In this document: positions 1 to 8,521 of the stretch, piece by piece
Numbering within the stretch: the first letter of the stretch is position 1
Layout of the letters: each line of letters begins with the position of its first letter
Assembly (NCBI RefSeq): GCF_048066175.1
Contig: NZ_JBLTXA010000026.1
Span: 1 to 64,000, forward strand
Origin: Niveispirillum fermenti
GTDB lineage: Bacteria > Pseudomonadota > Alphaproteobacteria > Azospirillales > Azospirillaceae
Length of the DNA stretch: 64,000 nt
Direction of reading: 5' to 3'
Made by a program: the position numbers and the translations under genes
The notes under the pieces: model-generated
The model's input: the letters and a program-made list of their open reading frames with translations, nothing else
Told to the model about the DNA's origin: nothing
Database searches by the model: none

Positions 1-7
1 CCTGAGG

Positions 8-43
8 CCGGTGATCGGTTGCGATCACCGGAAGTTGGTATCA
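8..43. repeat. Palindrome overlapping the kynB stop codon
   Basis: Inverted repeat CCGGTGATC (8-16) / GATCACCGG (23-31) with a 6-nt loop. It is followed by AAGTTGGTATCA (32-43), whose last three bases are the complement of the kynB TGA stop. The same 12-mer abuts the glgP stop at 21466-21477. It may act as a 3'-end hairpin for the kyn transcript or be a dispersed repeat; there is no T-run typical of an intrinsic terminator. Confidence 0.6.
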
Positions 44-676
44 CGCCTCCCCGATGCTTCTCAGCACCGCGCGCACGGGCGACGCATCGGCCGTGGACAG
101 GCGCAGCGGCAGGGCGATCAGTTCGAACACACCCTCCGGTACCCCGTCCAGCACCAGCCCTTCCAGGATGGCCATGCCATGGCGACGCACAGCCATGTGG
201 GCATCCAGCGTCTTGCTGGTCTCGGGGTCCAGGGAGGGGGCGTCGGTGCCGATCAGACCGATGCCCTGCCCGGCCAGCCAGTCGATCGCGTCCGCTGCCA
301 TGGCGGTGAAGCGGCTGTCCCAGGCCTCATGCGGAAACCGGTCATAGGTCCGCAGCAGCACGCGCCGCGTGTCCGCCGGCACCCGGCCCGCCAGATGTTC
401 CACCTCCACCCGTTCCAGGCCGGATGGCAGATGCAGGACCAGCGCCGGCCCCATATAGGTTTCCAGCCCCACGTCACCGATGGGCACGCCCCCCGCATCG
501 TAATGCAGCGGCGCGTCGGCATGTGTGCCCGTATGGGTGGACAGGGTCAGCCGGCTGACATTGACGGGACAGGGCGGATCGATGGTCCAGACCCTTTCCT
601 CCCCATAGGCCGTGTCCCCCGGCCAGACGGGAATACCCGTCCGGACGGGCTGGGTGATGTCATAGATCCGCCTCAC
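41..676 (-). CDS. kynB: Kynurenine formamidase (arylformamidase)
   Basis: Hydrolyses N-formyl-L-kynurenine to kynurenine and formate, the second step of tryptophan breakdown; cytoplasmic and metal dependent. The 211-residue protein is the usual length for bacterial KynB. It shows the cyclase-family metal motif HTGTHADAPLH at residues 48-58 (His48, His52, Asp54 and His58 as likely ligands). The open frame runs upstream into kynA, but the GTG at 674-676 is chosen because it overlaps the kynA TGA as GTGA, the coupling used throughout this operon, and because homology begins there with RIYDIT. Last gene of kynU-kynA-kynB. Its stop lies inside a palindromic element. Confidence 0.93.
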   Translation of the reverse strand: MRRIYDITQPVRTGIPVWPGDTAYGEERVWTIDPPCPVNVSRLTLSTHTGTHADAPLHYDAGGVPIGDVGLETYMGPALVLHLPSGLERVEVEHLAGRVPADTRRVLLRTYDRFPHEAWDSRFTAMAADAIDWLAGQGIGLIGTDAPSLDPETSKTLDAHMAVRRHGMAILEGLVLDGVPEGVFELIALPLRLSTADASPVRAVLRSIGEA

Positions 677-1524
677 AGCGATGTCCTCAGGCTCAACAGC
701 TCGGGGAAGAAGCCGATATCCAGTGCCTTCACCAGATATTTGACACCGCTGGTGCCGCCGGTTCCCGACCGGTAGCCGATGATGCGCTCCACCGTCTTCA
801 TATGGCTGAACCGCCATTGCTGGAACCGGGTTTCCAGATCGACCAGCTTTTCGGCCAGTTCGTACAGGTCCCAGTGCCGGCCGGTATCGCGATAGACCGC
901 GCGCCATGCCGCCTCCACCTCCGGGTGCGGCTGATAGGGCCGGCTGAAATCACGTTCCAGGCACTCATCGGGCAGGGAAAAGCCGCGGCGCGCCAGCAGG
1001 CGCAGGCTTTCATCGTAAAGCGACGGCTCCGCCAGTGCGGCGGCCAGCGCGGCATAGGCCGGCGGGTCGGCGCGATGCACCTCGATCATGCTGGCATTCT
1101 TGTTGCCCAGCATGAATTCCAGCAGGCGGTACTGCCAGGACTGGAAGCCGCTGGACTGGCCCAGATGCGGCCGGATGCGGGCATAGTCGGCCGGCGTCAT
1201 GGTGGTCAGCACGTCCCAGCTCTGGATCATCTGCCGCTGCACCTGCGCCACGCGGGAGATCATCTTGAAAGCGGGGCCCAGTTCGTCCTTGCGGATCTGC
1301 TCGCGCGCCGCCTTCAGTTCATGCACGCACAGCATCATCCACAATTCGCTGGCCTGGTGGATGATGATGAACAACAGTTCGTCATGTTCGGGCGACAGCG
1401 GATGCTGTGCCGACAGCAAACGGTCCAGGCCCAGATATTGGCCATAGGATATGTCCGGGCGGGCATGGAATCTGTCGCCACCGGCCGTCACGCCATCGGG
1501 ATTGCCTTTTTCCTGTTCGCTCAT
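673..1524 (-). CDS. kynA: Tryptophan 2,3-dioxygenase
   Basis: Haem enzyme that opens the indole ring of L-tryptophan to give N-formylkynurenine, the first committed step of the pathway. At 283 residues it matches the bacterial family length. Visible landmarks are the active-site helix LFIIIHQASELW with His56, the substrate-loop SSGFQSWQYR, and FSHMKTVERIIG near the C-terminus, where His241 aligns with the proximal haem ligand of the family. The ATG overlaps the kynU stop (ATGA) and its own stop overlaps kynB, so the three genes are translationally coupled. Confidence 0.96.
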   Translation of the reverse strand: MSEQEKGNPDGVTAGGDRFHARPDISYGQYLGLDRLLSAQHPLSPEHDELLFIIIHQASELWMMLCVHELKAAREQIRKDELGPAFKMISRVAQVQRQMIQSWDVLTTMTPADYARIRPHLGQSSGFQSWQYRLLEFMLGNKNASMIEVHRADPPAYAALAAALAEPSLYDESLRLLARRGFSLPDECLERDFSRPYQPHPEVEAAWRAVYRDTGRHWDLYELAEKLVDLETRFQQWRFSHMKTVERIIGYRSGTGGTSGVKYLVKALDIGFFPELLSLRTSL

Positions 1525-2759
1525 GTCACGGCCGTCTTGGTCTGGAAACGTTCCTGCCGGTATTCACCGGTCCGCATGATATCCGCCAGATGCGCCACCG
1601 CGTCCCACAGGTCGGCATGGCGCAGGTAAAGCGGGGTGAAGCCGAAGCGCAGCGCGTCGGGCGCGCGGAAATCACCGATGACGCCGCGCGCGATCAGCGC
1701 CTGCATGATGGCATAGCCGTCGGGATGGGACAGGCTGACATGGCTGCCACGGATGCGGGCATCCCGCGGGCTGATCACCCCGAAACAATCGGGTCCGCAC
1801 ATCTGCTCCACCAGAGCCAGGAACAGGTCGCCCATCCGGGATGATTTCTCCCGGATACGGCCCATGTCGGCCCTGGCCATCACGGCCACGCCTTCTTCCA
1901 GCGCGGATAGGCCCAGGATGGGCGGCGTGCCGCACAGGTGGCGGCGGATGCCGGGGGCGGGCCTGTAATCATCGCCGAAGGCGAAGGGTGCGGCATGCCC
2001 CATCCAGCCCGACAGGGGCTGCACCGCCTGATCCTGATGCCGGCGGGCCACGAACAGGAAGGCCGGCGCCCCCGGGCCGCCATTCAGGTACTTGTAACCG
2101 CAGCCGACGGCGAAATCGACCCCGGCACCATTCAGGTCGACCGCCAGGGCGCCAGCACTGTGCGACAGGTCCCACAGGGTCAATGCCCCCACGGCATGGG
2201 CCCGTGCCGTCAATGCCGCCATGTCATGCACATGACCCGTCTTGTAATGGACCTGGGTCAGCAGCAGCAGCGCCACCTCGTCCGTCAGCGCGTCCGCCAT
2301 GGCATCGGCCGGAACGGTGCGCAGTTCAATTGCGCCGCCAAGCAGGCCGGACAGGCCCTGCAGCATGTAAAGGTCGGTCGGGAAATTGCCGGGTTCCGAC
2401 AGGATCACCCGGCGGCCGGGGCGCATGCGCACGGCGGCGGCGGCCAGCTTGAAGAGGTTGACCGATGTGCTGTCGGCAACGGTCACCTCATCTGCCGCGG
2501 CCCCGACCAGGCCGGCGATCATGCCGCCCACACGCGACGGCAGATCGATCCAGCCGGCATCGTTCCAAGACCGGATCAGGCCCCTGCCCCATTCATCCTC
2601 CACCACCCGGCGCAGGCGCGCCTTGGCGGCAACGGGCAGCACACCCAGCGAGTTGCCATCCAGATAGATCGTGTCCGGCGGCAGGTCGAATTCCGCCCGG
2701 AACGGAGCCAGCATATCGTCCCTGTCCAGGGTTTCCAGCATGGCACGGGTAATGGTCAT
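1521..2759 (-). CDS. kynU: Kynureninase
   Basis: PLP-dependent hydrolase that splits kynurenine into anthranilate and alanine. The 412-residue product has the fold-type I landmarks: WDLSHSAGA with Asp197, which contacts the PLP ring nitrogen, and GYKYLNGGPG with the Schiff-base Lys223. The open frame extends far upstream through the promoter and the opposite regulator gene, but the ATG at 2757-2759 is preceded by a strong GGGAGGG ribosome site and gives the normal family length. First gene of the operon. With kynA and kynB it yields anthranilate; no anthranilate-degrading genes occur in the window. Confidence 0.95.
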   Translation of the reverse strand: MTITRAMLETLDRDDMLAPFRAEFDLPPDTIYLDGNSLGVLPVAAKARLRRVVEDEWGRGLIRSWNDAGWIDLPSRVGGMIAGLVGAAADEVTVADSTSVNLFKLAAAAVRMRPGRRVILSEPGNFPTDLYMLQGLSGLLGGAIELRTVPADAMADALTDEVALLLLTQVHYKTGHVHDMAALTARAHAVGALTLWDLSHSAGALAVDLNGAGVDFAVGCGYKYLNGGPGAPAFLFVARRHQDQAVQPLSGWMGHAAPFAFGDDYRPAPGIRRHLCGTPPILGLSALEEGVAVMARADMGRIREKSSRMGDLFLALVEQMCGPDCFGVISPRDARIRGSHVSLSHPDGYAIMQALIARGVIGDFRAPDALRFGFTPLYLRHADLWDAVAHLADIMRTGEYRQERFQTKTAVT

Positions 2760-2787
2760 GGTCCCTCCCTTCAGACCCCTCCCTTCA

Positions 2788-2869
2788 GACATTGTGCATG
2801 ATATCAGGGATCGGCCCGAACATTGTCGGATTTTGGCTTGCCATTGGCCGGATTTTTGGAACAATGTTC
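2788..2869. promoter_or_regulatory. Candidate KynR operator boxes in the kynU/kynR divergent promoter
   Basis: The 141-bp divergent region holds repeated ACATTGT boxes: GACATTGT at 2788-2795, GAACATTGT at 2818-2826, and the inverted ACAATGTTC at 2861-2869. The last two form a 9-bp inverted repeat about 34 bp apart. Multiple spaced half-sites between a divergent Lrp-type regulator and its target operon fit the way Lrp/AsnC octamers wrap DNA. Binding itself is inferred. Confidence 0.5.
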
Positions 2870-2900
2870 CTCTAAATCGTAATATATAGGAACGTCTTCG

Positions 2901-3365
2901 ATGGATCAGACCGACCGGCGCCTGTTGTCCCTGGTGGAACGGGACGGGCGCGCCTCCTTCGCCGATATCGCCGGAGCTGCTGCGATGTCCAAGACCGCCT
3001 GCTGGAACCGTCTGCAGGGGCTGGAAAAGGCGGGGCTGATCCAAGGCTATGGCGCGCGGCTGGACCGGGAACGGCTTGGATTGTCCATTCTGGCCTTCGT
3101 CAGCGTCACCATCGACCTTGGGCGGCATGATGAATTCGAACAGGCCGTGGCCACTGTCCCGGCCGTGCTGGACTGCTACACCACAGCCGGGGAGTTCGAT
3201 TACATGCTGCGCGTGGTCGCGGCCGACGTGGCGGCGCTGGACAGGCTCTTGCGGTCGGAGATGGGGCGGCTGCCGGGGGTCCGCTCCTTCTCCACGCGCA
3301 TCTGCCTGAAGAAGGTCCTGGAACAACGTCCCCTTATGGGGGCTTTGACAGGAACGGCACCATGA
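2901..3365 (+). CDS. kynR: Lrp/AsnC-family regulator, probable KynR
   Basis: A 154-residue feast/famine regulator. The N-terminal winged helix-turn-helix (about residues 2-60, with LLSLVERDGRASFADIA and MSKTACWNRLQGLEKAG) is followed by the ligand-binding RAM domain (about 65-145). It is transcribed divergently from kynUAB, and in proteobacteria the Lrp-type KynR next to kyn genes activates them in response to kynurenine. That placement supports the name; the effector is inferred. The start codon follows an AT-rich stretch (TAATATATAGG) that may include the -10 and the ribosome site. Confidence 0.85.
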   Translation: MDQTDRRLLSLVERDGRASFADIAGAAAMSKTACWNRLQGLEKAGLIQGYGARLDRERLGLSILAFVSVTIDLGRHDEFEQAVATVPAVLDCYTTAGEFDYMLRVVAADVAALDRLLRSEMGRLPGVRSFSTRICLKKVLEQRPLMGALTGTAP

Positions 3366-3396
3366 TGACCGCACCGCAAGGCCGCCACGCATCCGG

Positions 3397-4389
3397 TCAG
3401 TTGCGCGACGCCCCCCAGGAGGCTTCAGGCACAAATATGTGTCCGTCCTCATAGATTGCGGCGGGATCGCGATCCCCGGCCAGGGCCAGCGGCCCGTCCA
3501 GGTCGCAGAAGTCGCAAAGCTGGCCCAGCAGGAAGGCCGGCGCCATGGCCAGCGTCGTCCCGACCATGTTGCCGACCATGACGCCCAGCCCCAGCCGCCG
3601 CGCCTCGGCCGCCATCAGCAGCCCTTCGGTCATGCCGCCGCACTTGTCCAGCTTGATGTTGATGATGTCGAAGCGGCCGGGCATGGAAGGCAGGTCGGCC
3701 AGCGACTGAACGCTTTCATCGGCGGCCACCGGGATGGGCAGGTCCAGTCCCTCCAGGTCGGCCTCCCGCCCGATGGGAAACGGCTGTTCGATCAGCCCGA
3801 CCCCGCATTCCAGCAGCGTGGGCAGCAGGGCGCCCAGGCTGGCCGGTGTGAACCCCTGGTTGGCATCCACGCCGATCCAGGCATCGGGCCGCACATGGCG
3901 GATGGCCCGCACCCGATCCGCGTCGATCGGCTCCCCCGTCAGTTTCAGCTTCAAGGCCCTGGCGTGGGGATAATCCCGCAGCGTGGTGGCGACGATCACC
4001 TCCGGCCGCTCCGCCCCCAGCGTGTGGGTGGTGACAAGGGGCCGTGGTGCCGCCAGCCCCGCCAGTTCCCAGACCGGGCGCCCGCTTTCCAGCGACAGCA
4101 ATTCCCACAGGGCGGCGTCCAGCGCATTGCGTGCGCAGCCGGGTGGCAACAATTCCCGCAGCCGCTGCCGTGTCAGCCCGTCGCCCAGGGCCTGCGTCAA
4201 TGCCGACAGTTGGGCGGCAGCCTTGGGGGGGGTGTCCTGACGGTAATAGACGCCCGTCGCCTCCCCCCGGCCCGTGCGGCCATGGCGAGACAGGCGGGCG
4301 ACCAGGAAGTCGAAGCCCGTAAAGGTATAGCCCGTGATGCGGATCGGTTCCTTGAAGGGCCAGTTCTCGATCGCTGTTGCCAGATGCAT
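3397..4389 (-). CDS. Dipeptide epimerase (enolase superfamily, L-Ala-D/L-Glu epimerase type)
   Basis: A 330-residue member of the mandelate-racemase/muconate-lactonizing group. The C-terminal barrel shows the KLKLTG motif carrying the KxK catalytic lysine, the three metal acids in GVDANQ, LIEQPF and AADES, and the second catalytic lysine in NIKLDKCGG. This pattern is typical of dipeptide epimerases, which invert the alpha carbon of one residue. The ATG has a GGGAGAAAG ribosome site. It lies 102 bp after the M17 aminopeptidase gene and is probably the last gene of the long minus-strand operon, where it would let L-specific peptidases handle a D-residue. The real dipeptide substrate is unknown. 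Confidence 0.82.
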   Translation of the reverse strand: MHLATAIENWPFKEPIRITGYTFTGFDFLVARLSRHGRTGRGEATGVYYRQDTPPKAAAQLSALTQALGDGLTRQRLRELLPPGCARNALDAALWELLSLESGRPVWELAGLAAPRPLVTTHTLGAERPEVIVATTLRDYPHARALKLKLTGEPIDADRVRAIRHVRPDAWIGVDANQGFTPASLGALLPTLLECGVGLIEQPFPIGREADLEGLDLPIPVAADESVQSLADLPSMPGRFDIINIKLDKCGGMTEGLLMAAEARRLGLGVMVGNMVGTTLAMAPAFLLGQLCDFCDLDGPLALAGDRDPAAIYEDGHIFVPEASWGASRN

Positions 4390-4491
4390 GATGGCTTTCT
4401 CCCCGCGTCCTGGACGTGGAAGGGATGGAAGGTCGAAGCTGGACCGATGCCAGCCCGCCGGAAGGCGGTGCCCGGCGTGTGTGGGAGGGCG

Positions 4492-5895
4492 TCAGCCCGC
4501 CTCCGCCAGCGCCGTCAGCAGGCGCACGCCATAGCCGGTAGCGCCTGGAACACCAGCAGAGCCCCGGTTCCACGCCGGCCCGAAAATATCCAGGTGTGCC
4601 CAGGGCACGCCCCCCACGAACCGGTGCAGGAAGGCGGCGGCCGTGGCCGTGCCGCCCCAGCGCGTCTTGCAGATATTGCCCAGGTCGGCGACGGGACTGT
4701 CCAGCATGCGGGTGAACGCCGGGTCCAGCGGCAGGCGCCACAGTCGTTCCCCCACTCCGTCACCCAGCCGTGTCAGGCGCGCGGCCAGTTCATCGTCATT
4801 GGCATAAAGCCCGCCGAACCGGTCGGTCAGCACCGATGTCAGTCCGCCCGTCAGCGTGGCGATATCGATGATCGCGCGCGGATTGAACCGGTCGATGGCA
4901 TAGCTCAGCACATCGGCCAGCAGAAGCCGCCCCTCCGCGTCGGTATGCAGCACCTCCACCGTCAGCCCGGCATGGCTGGTGACGATGTCGCCCGGCCGTT
5001 GCGCGCCGCCGGACGGCATATTCTCCGCCAGGCCCACGATGCCGACCACGTCCACGGGCGACCGGCGCAGCGCCAGCGCACGGATCGCGCCGGCCACGGC
5101 GGCGGCACCGGCGCGGTCATACTTCATGTCCCACATTTCCTCCGCCTGCTTGGGCAGCAGGCCGCCGCTGTCGAACGTCACTCCCTTTCCGGCCAGGACC
5201 AGCGGGGCACCTCCATCCGCCACACCCTGCCAGCGCAGGATGGCGATGGCGGGCGGGGCCGCACTGCCCTGCCCCACCCCCAACAGCGCCCCCATGCCAA
5301 GACGGCGCAGTTCCGCCTCCTCCAGCACTTCCACCGTCACCCCCAGATCGGCCAGGGCGCGGCATTCCTGGACGAACAGGGCCGGCACCATGGCATTGGG
5401 CGGGGCATTGGACAGGTCGCGTGCCCATTCCACGCCCTCGGCAAGGGCCGCCAGCCCCTCGAACGCGGCGGCATCGCCATGCGGCAGGTTCAATCCGGCC
5501 GGCCGGGCGGGACCCTTGGGCGGGCTGGTCCGGAACCGGGTATAGCGGTAGGCGGACAGCCGCGCCCCCAGTGCCACATGACCGGCCAACACAGGGCAAG
5601 CCGGAACCAGCAGGTCGAGGACATCCGCCCCCGCGGCGACCGGCAGCCCCGCGATGCGCGCACCCAGCGCCTCTGCCGCCAGGGGCGTCGCGCTGTCCGC
5701 CCTCAGGACGATGATACGGCGCATTCCGCCCTCGGTCGGCAGCAGCAGATCGACCGGCTGGTCCTTGTCCCGGCTTGCCAGTAGCGGGGCCAGCGGTTCG
5801 GCAATGTCGGGGGTCACGCCCTGGACATCCTTGTCCGCGAACAGGGCCAGGACCAGGGTACGGCGTGCGTCCCCTGCCTCGAAACTGATCTTCAT
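4492..5895 (-). CDS. Leucyl aminopeptidase family protein (peptidase M17)
   Basis: Di-metal aminopeptidase of 467 residues that would remove N-terminal residues from imported peptides in the cytoplasm. The M17 signatures are present: GKGVTFDSGG with a metal/catalytic lysine, and HTDAEGRLLLADVL corresponding to the NTDAEGRL metal site, here with His replacing the usual Asn. The first third is the divergent N-terminal domain. The ATG at 5893-5895 is preferred over one five codons upstream because it overlaps the asparaginase TGA as ATGA. Placement among peptide-import genes points to catabolic rather than housekeeping use. Confidence 0.88.
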   Translation of the reverse strand: MKISFEAGDARRTLVLALFADKDVQGVTPDIAEPLAPLLASRDKDQPVDLLLPTEGGMRRIIVLRADSATPLAAEALGARIAGLPVAAGADVLDLLVPACPVLAGHVALGARLSAYRYTRFRTSPPKGPARPAGLNLPHGDAAAFEGLAALAEGVEWARDLSNAPPNAMVPALFVQECRALADLGVTVEVLEEAELRRLGMGALLGVGQGSAAPPAIAILRWQGVADGGAPLVLAGKGVTFDSGGLLPKQAEEMWDMKYDRAGAAAVAGAIRALALRRSPVDVVGIVGLAENMPSGGAQRPGDIVTSHAGLTVEVLHTDAEGRLLLADVLSYAIDRFNPRAIIDIATLTGGLTSVLTDRFGGLYANDDELAARLTRLGDGVGERLWRLPLDPAFTRMLDSPVADLGNICKTRWGGTATAAAFLHRFVGGVPWAHLDIFGPAWNRGSAGVPGATGYGVRLLTALAEAG

Positions 5896-6872
5896 GGTGT
5901 CTCCTCCCACAGCAGGCGGATATCGCCGACCTGCCGCCCTTCGGCATTCTTCACGGATGGGTGCGACCAGTCGTGCAGCGCGTCCAGATCAGCCATCAAC
6001 CGGGACAGAAGCCCCGCGATAGCCACCTCGGCGGCACGCTTGGCGCCATCCTCCACTTTCAGGGCAAGGCCCAGGCCCGTGCCGGCGATGCCGGCGACCC
6101 AGACACCTTCGGCCCCGCCCTTGACGATCACCCGGCCCGGCCATGCCTGCATGGCGGCGGTATCGAACCGGTCGCGCCCGGCCACCAGATAGGGTTCTCC
6201 GGCCATGGCGTCGAAGATGCGGCGGGATGGCCCGTTTCCCTGCGACGCCAGCCGGGCGAAGGCGCCGGCCAGGGTCCGCAGCGGCACGGCCGGGTTCGGC
6301 GCCCCGCAGCCGTCGATGCCCCAGGGAACCGCTTCCAGGTCCAGGCCCAGGAACGGTTCCGCCGCCCGCCGCATGGCCACCTGCACCGGATGGTCCTGGT
6401 GCGTATATCCGGCAGGATCCACGCCCAGATGCCGGGCCAGGGCCAGGAAGCCGCAATGCTTGCCCGAGCAATTATTGTGCTGGCGCCCGCATGCACAGCC
6501 CGCCGCGTCCAGCGCGCGGGCGGTCGGGGTGTCGATCGGGTCGTGCGCGCCGCATTCCAGGGCCCCGGCACCCAGCCCGAGATCGGCCAGCCAGGCCAGC
6601 GCCAGTTCGGTATGCACCGCTTCGCCATTGTGCGAGGCGCAGGCCAGCGCCAGCCGCCGCCGGTCCAGGTCGGGCTGGTGGTCCAGCAGGGCCAGCGCCT
6701 GCAGCGGCTTCAGCGCGGACCGGCTGTAGACGGGGGCATCGACATCACCCCAGGCGGCGACCGGCCCGGACGGGCCGACAAGCGACACGGCGACGCGGTG
6801 CCTGCTTTCGATGCAGCCGCCGCGGGTCACGGCCACGCTCAGCAGCGGGTGGTTTCCGGTCAGGAACGTCAT
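5892..6872 (-). CDS. Asparaginase II family protein (Rhizobium etli type)
   Basis: A 326-residue protein of the asparaginase_II family, unrelated to the classical type I/II E. coli enzymes. Conserved blocks are SALKPLQALAL near the N-terminus, NNCSGKHCGFL in the middle and DGCGAPNPAVPL. Known members hydrolyse L-asparagine to aspartate and ammonia. The open frame extends upstream over the ABC ATPase gene, but the ATG at 6870-6872 overlaps that gene's TGA as ATGA and gives the family length. In this operon it may act on an amide released from the imported peptide; that is inference. Confidence 0.87.
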   Translation of the reverse strand: MTFLTGNHPLLSVAVTRGGCIESRHRVAVSLVGPSGPVAAWGDVDAPVYSRSALKPLQALALLDHQPDLDRRRLALACASHNGEAVHTELALAWLADLGLGAGALECGAHDPIDTPTARALDAAGCACGRQHNNCSGKHCGFLALARHLGVDPAGYTHQDHPVQVAMRRAAEPFLGLDLEAVPWGIDGCGAPNPAVPLRTLAGAFARLASQGNGPSRRIFDAMAGEPYLVAGRDRFDTAAMQAWPGRVIVKGGAEGVWVAGIAGTGLGLALKVEDGAKRAAEVAIAGLLSRLMADLDALHDWSHPSVKNAEGRQVGDIRLLWEETP

Positions 6873-8518
6873 GCAGCACCTTCCAGGGGCAGCACCGGCG
6901 CCGCCGCAAGCAGGGATCGGGTATAGGGATGGGTGGGGGCGGACAGCACTTTGTCCGCCGCCCCCTGTTCCACCAGCCGGCCGCCGCGCATCACCGCCAC
7001 ATGGTCGCACATGTGCCGGACAACGCTGATATTGTGGCTGATGAAGACATAGGTCAGGCCATGGCGGCGCTGCAGGTCGAGCAGCAGGTTCAACACCTGC
7101 GCCTGCACCGACACATCCAGCGCCGATGTCGGTTCGTCCAGGATCAGGATGGACGGATCGGCGGCCAGCGCGCGGGCAATGGCCAGGCGTTGCCGCTGCC
7201 CACCGGAGAATTCGTGCGGGAAACGGTCCAGATGTTCCGCCGCCAGACCCACCTGCCGCAGCAGCCCGACCGCCCCGGCCCGGCGACCGGCCCGGTCCAC
7301 CCCGCGGATGGCCAGCGGTTCGGTGACAAGATCCCAGGTCCGCAGACGCGGGTTCAAGGCGCTCTGCGGGTCCTGGAAGACGATCTGGGCCGGTGGTACC
7401 GGCGGCTGGCCCCATGACCAGCGTCGGGGCGGCACCAGCGGGCTTCCATAAAAGACGATCCGTCCGGCACTGGGGGGCAACAGCCCCACCAGCGCCTGGG
7501 CCAGCGTACTCTTGCCCGATCCGGACTCCCCCACGATGCCCAGCGTGCTGCCGGCCGCAACCGACAGGTCGACCCCATCCACGACGGGGGTTGCCCGGCC
7601 GGGATAGTGCAGCGTCAGCCCGGCGACACGGATCGCTTCCCCGGCAGCCCGCGCGGGTGCCGGGAGGGCTTCGCCATCGCAGACCGGCTCCGCCCCGATG
7701 ACGGGCAAGGGGCTGCGCGGCGGCTTGCCGTCCGGCAGGGCCGCCAGCAGCGCCGCCGTATAGGGGGCGGCCGGCCGGGACAATATCTGCCGGGCCGGGC
7801 CGTTTTCCTTTATCACGCCCCGGTGCAGCACATAAAGCCGGTCGCACAATTGCCCGACCACGGCCAGGTCGTGGCTGATGAACAGCACGGCGGTGCCCGT
7901 CGCCCTGGCATGGTCGCGGATCAGGTCCAGCACCTGGGCCTGCACCGTCACGTCCAGCGCGGTGGTGGGCTCGTCGGCGATCAGGATGCGCGGACGGCAG
8001 GCGAATGCCATGGCCAGCAGGACCCGCTGGCGCATGCCCCCGGACAGGGCGGAAGGATAAAGCCCGGCCACGCGGGCTGGATCATCGATGCGCATGTCCG
8101 ACAGAAGCCGCAGCACATCGGCCGTCACCGCCGCCTTGTCCATGCCGGGCCGATGGCGGCGGATGATGCCGGCCACCTGCCGCCCGACGCGGATCGACGG
8201 GTTCAGCGCGTTCATGGGCTCCTGGAACACCATGGCCACCTGCCCGCCGCGCAGGGTCGCCAGTTCGGCCTGCTTCAGGCTCATCACGTCGCGACCCAGT
8301 ACCTCCAGCGAGCCGCCGGCCACATGGAAGGAGCCGCGCGGCAGCAGGCGCAGAGCCGACATGGCGGCCACCGACTTGCCGGAACCGGACTCCCCGACCA
8401 GCCCGACGATCTCGTTGGGGCGGAGTTCCAGGTCGATGCCGTCCAGCACGCGGCGCGGGCCGTCCGGCGAGGGGAATTCCAGGCTGAAATTCCGATAGCG
8501 CAACAGGGCGTCTGTCAT
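6869..8518 (-). CDS. Fused dipeptide ABC transporter ATP-binding protein (DppD-DppF type)
   Basis: A 549-residue protein with two complete nucleotide-binding domains, equivalent to DppD and DppF on one chain. Domain 1 (about 5-255) has Walker A GESGSGKS at residues 42-49, signature LSGGMRQR and Walker B ILIADEPTTALD. Domain 2 (about 290-540) repeats Walker A GESGSGKST, signature FSGGQRQR and ILDEPTSALD. It energises peptide uptake by the two permeases encoded immediately upstream. Only 3 bp separate it from the DppC-type gene, and its stop overlaps the asparaginase start. Both ATP sites look intact. Confidence 0.95.
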   Translation of the reverse strand: MTDALLRYRNFSLEFPSPDGPRRVLDGIDLELRPNEIVGLVGESGSGKSVAAMSALRLLPRGSFHVAGGSLEVLGRDVMSLKQAELATLRGGQVAMVFQEPMNALNPSIRVGRQVAGIIRRHRPGMDKAAVTADVLRLLSDMRIDDPARVAGLYPSALSGGMRQRVLLAMAFACRPRILIADEPTTALDVTVQAQVLDLIRDHARATGTAVLFISHDLAVVGQLCDRLYVLHRGVIKENGPARQILSRPAAPYTAALLAALPDGKPPRSPLPVIGAEPVCDGEALPAPARAAGEAIRVAGLTLHYPGRATPVVDGVDLSVAAGSTLGIVGESGSGKSTLAQALVGLLPPSAGRIVFYGSPLVPPRRWSWGQPPVPPAQIVFQDPQSALNPRLRTWDLVTEPLAIRGVDRAGRRAGAVGLLRQVGLAAEHLDRFPHEFSGGQRQRLAIARALAADPSILILDEPTSALDVSVQAQVLNLLLDLQRRHGLTYVFISHNISVVRHMCDHVAVMRGGRLVEQGAADKVLSAPTHPYTRSLLAAAPVLPLEGAA

Positions 8519-8521
8519 GGG

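Noticed and set aside
3439..5784. 781-codon plus-strand open frame opposite the epimerase and M17 genes
   Set aside because: A GC-rich antisense shadow with a His/Gln/Arg-rich composition and no motif; the minus-strand genes have clear catalytic signatures.
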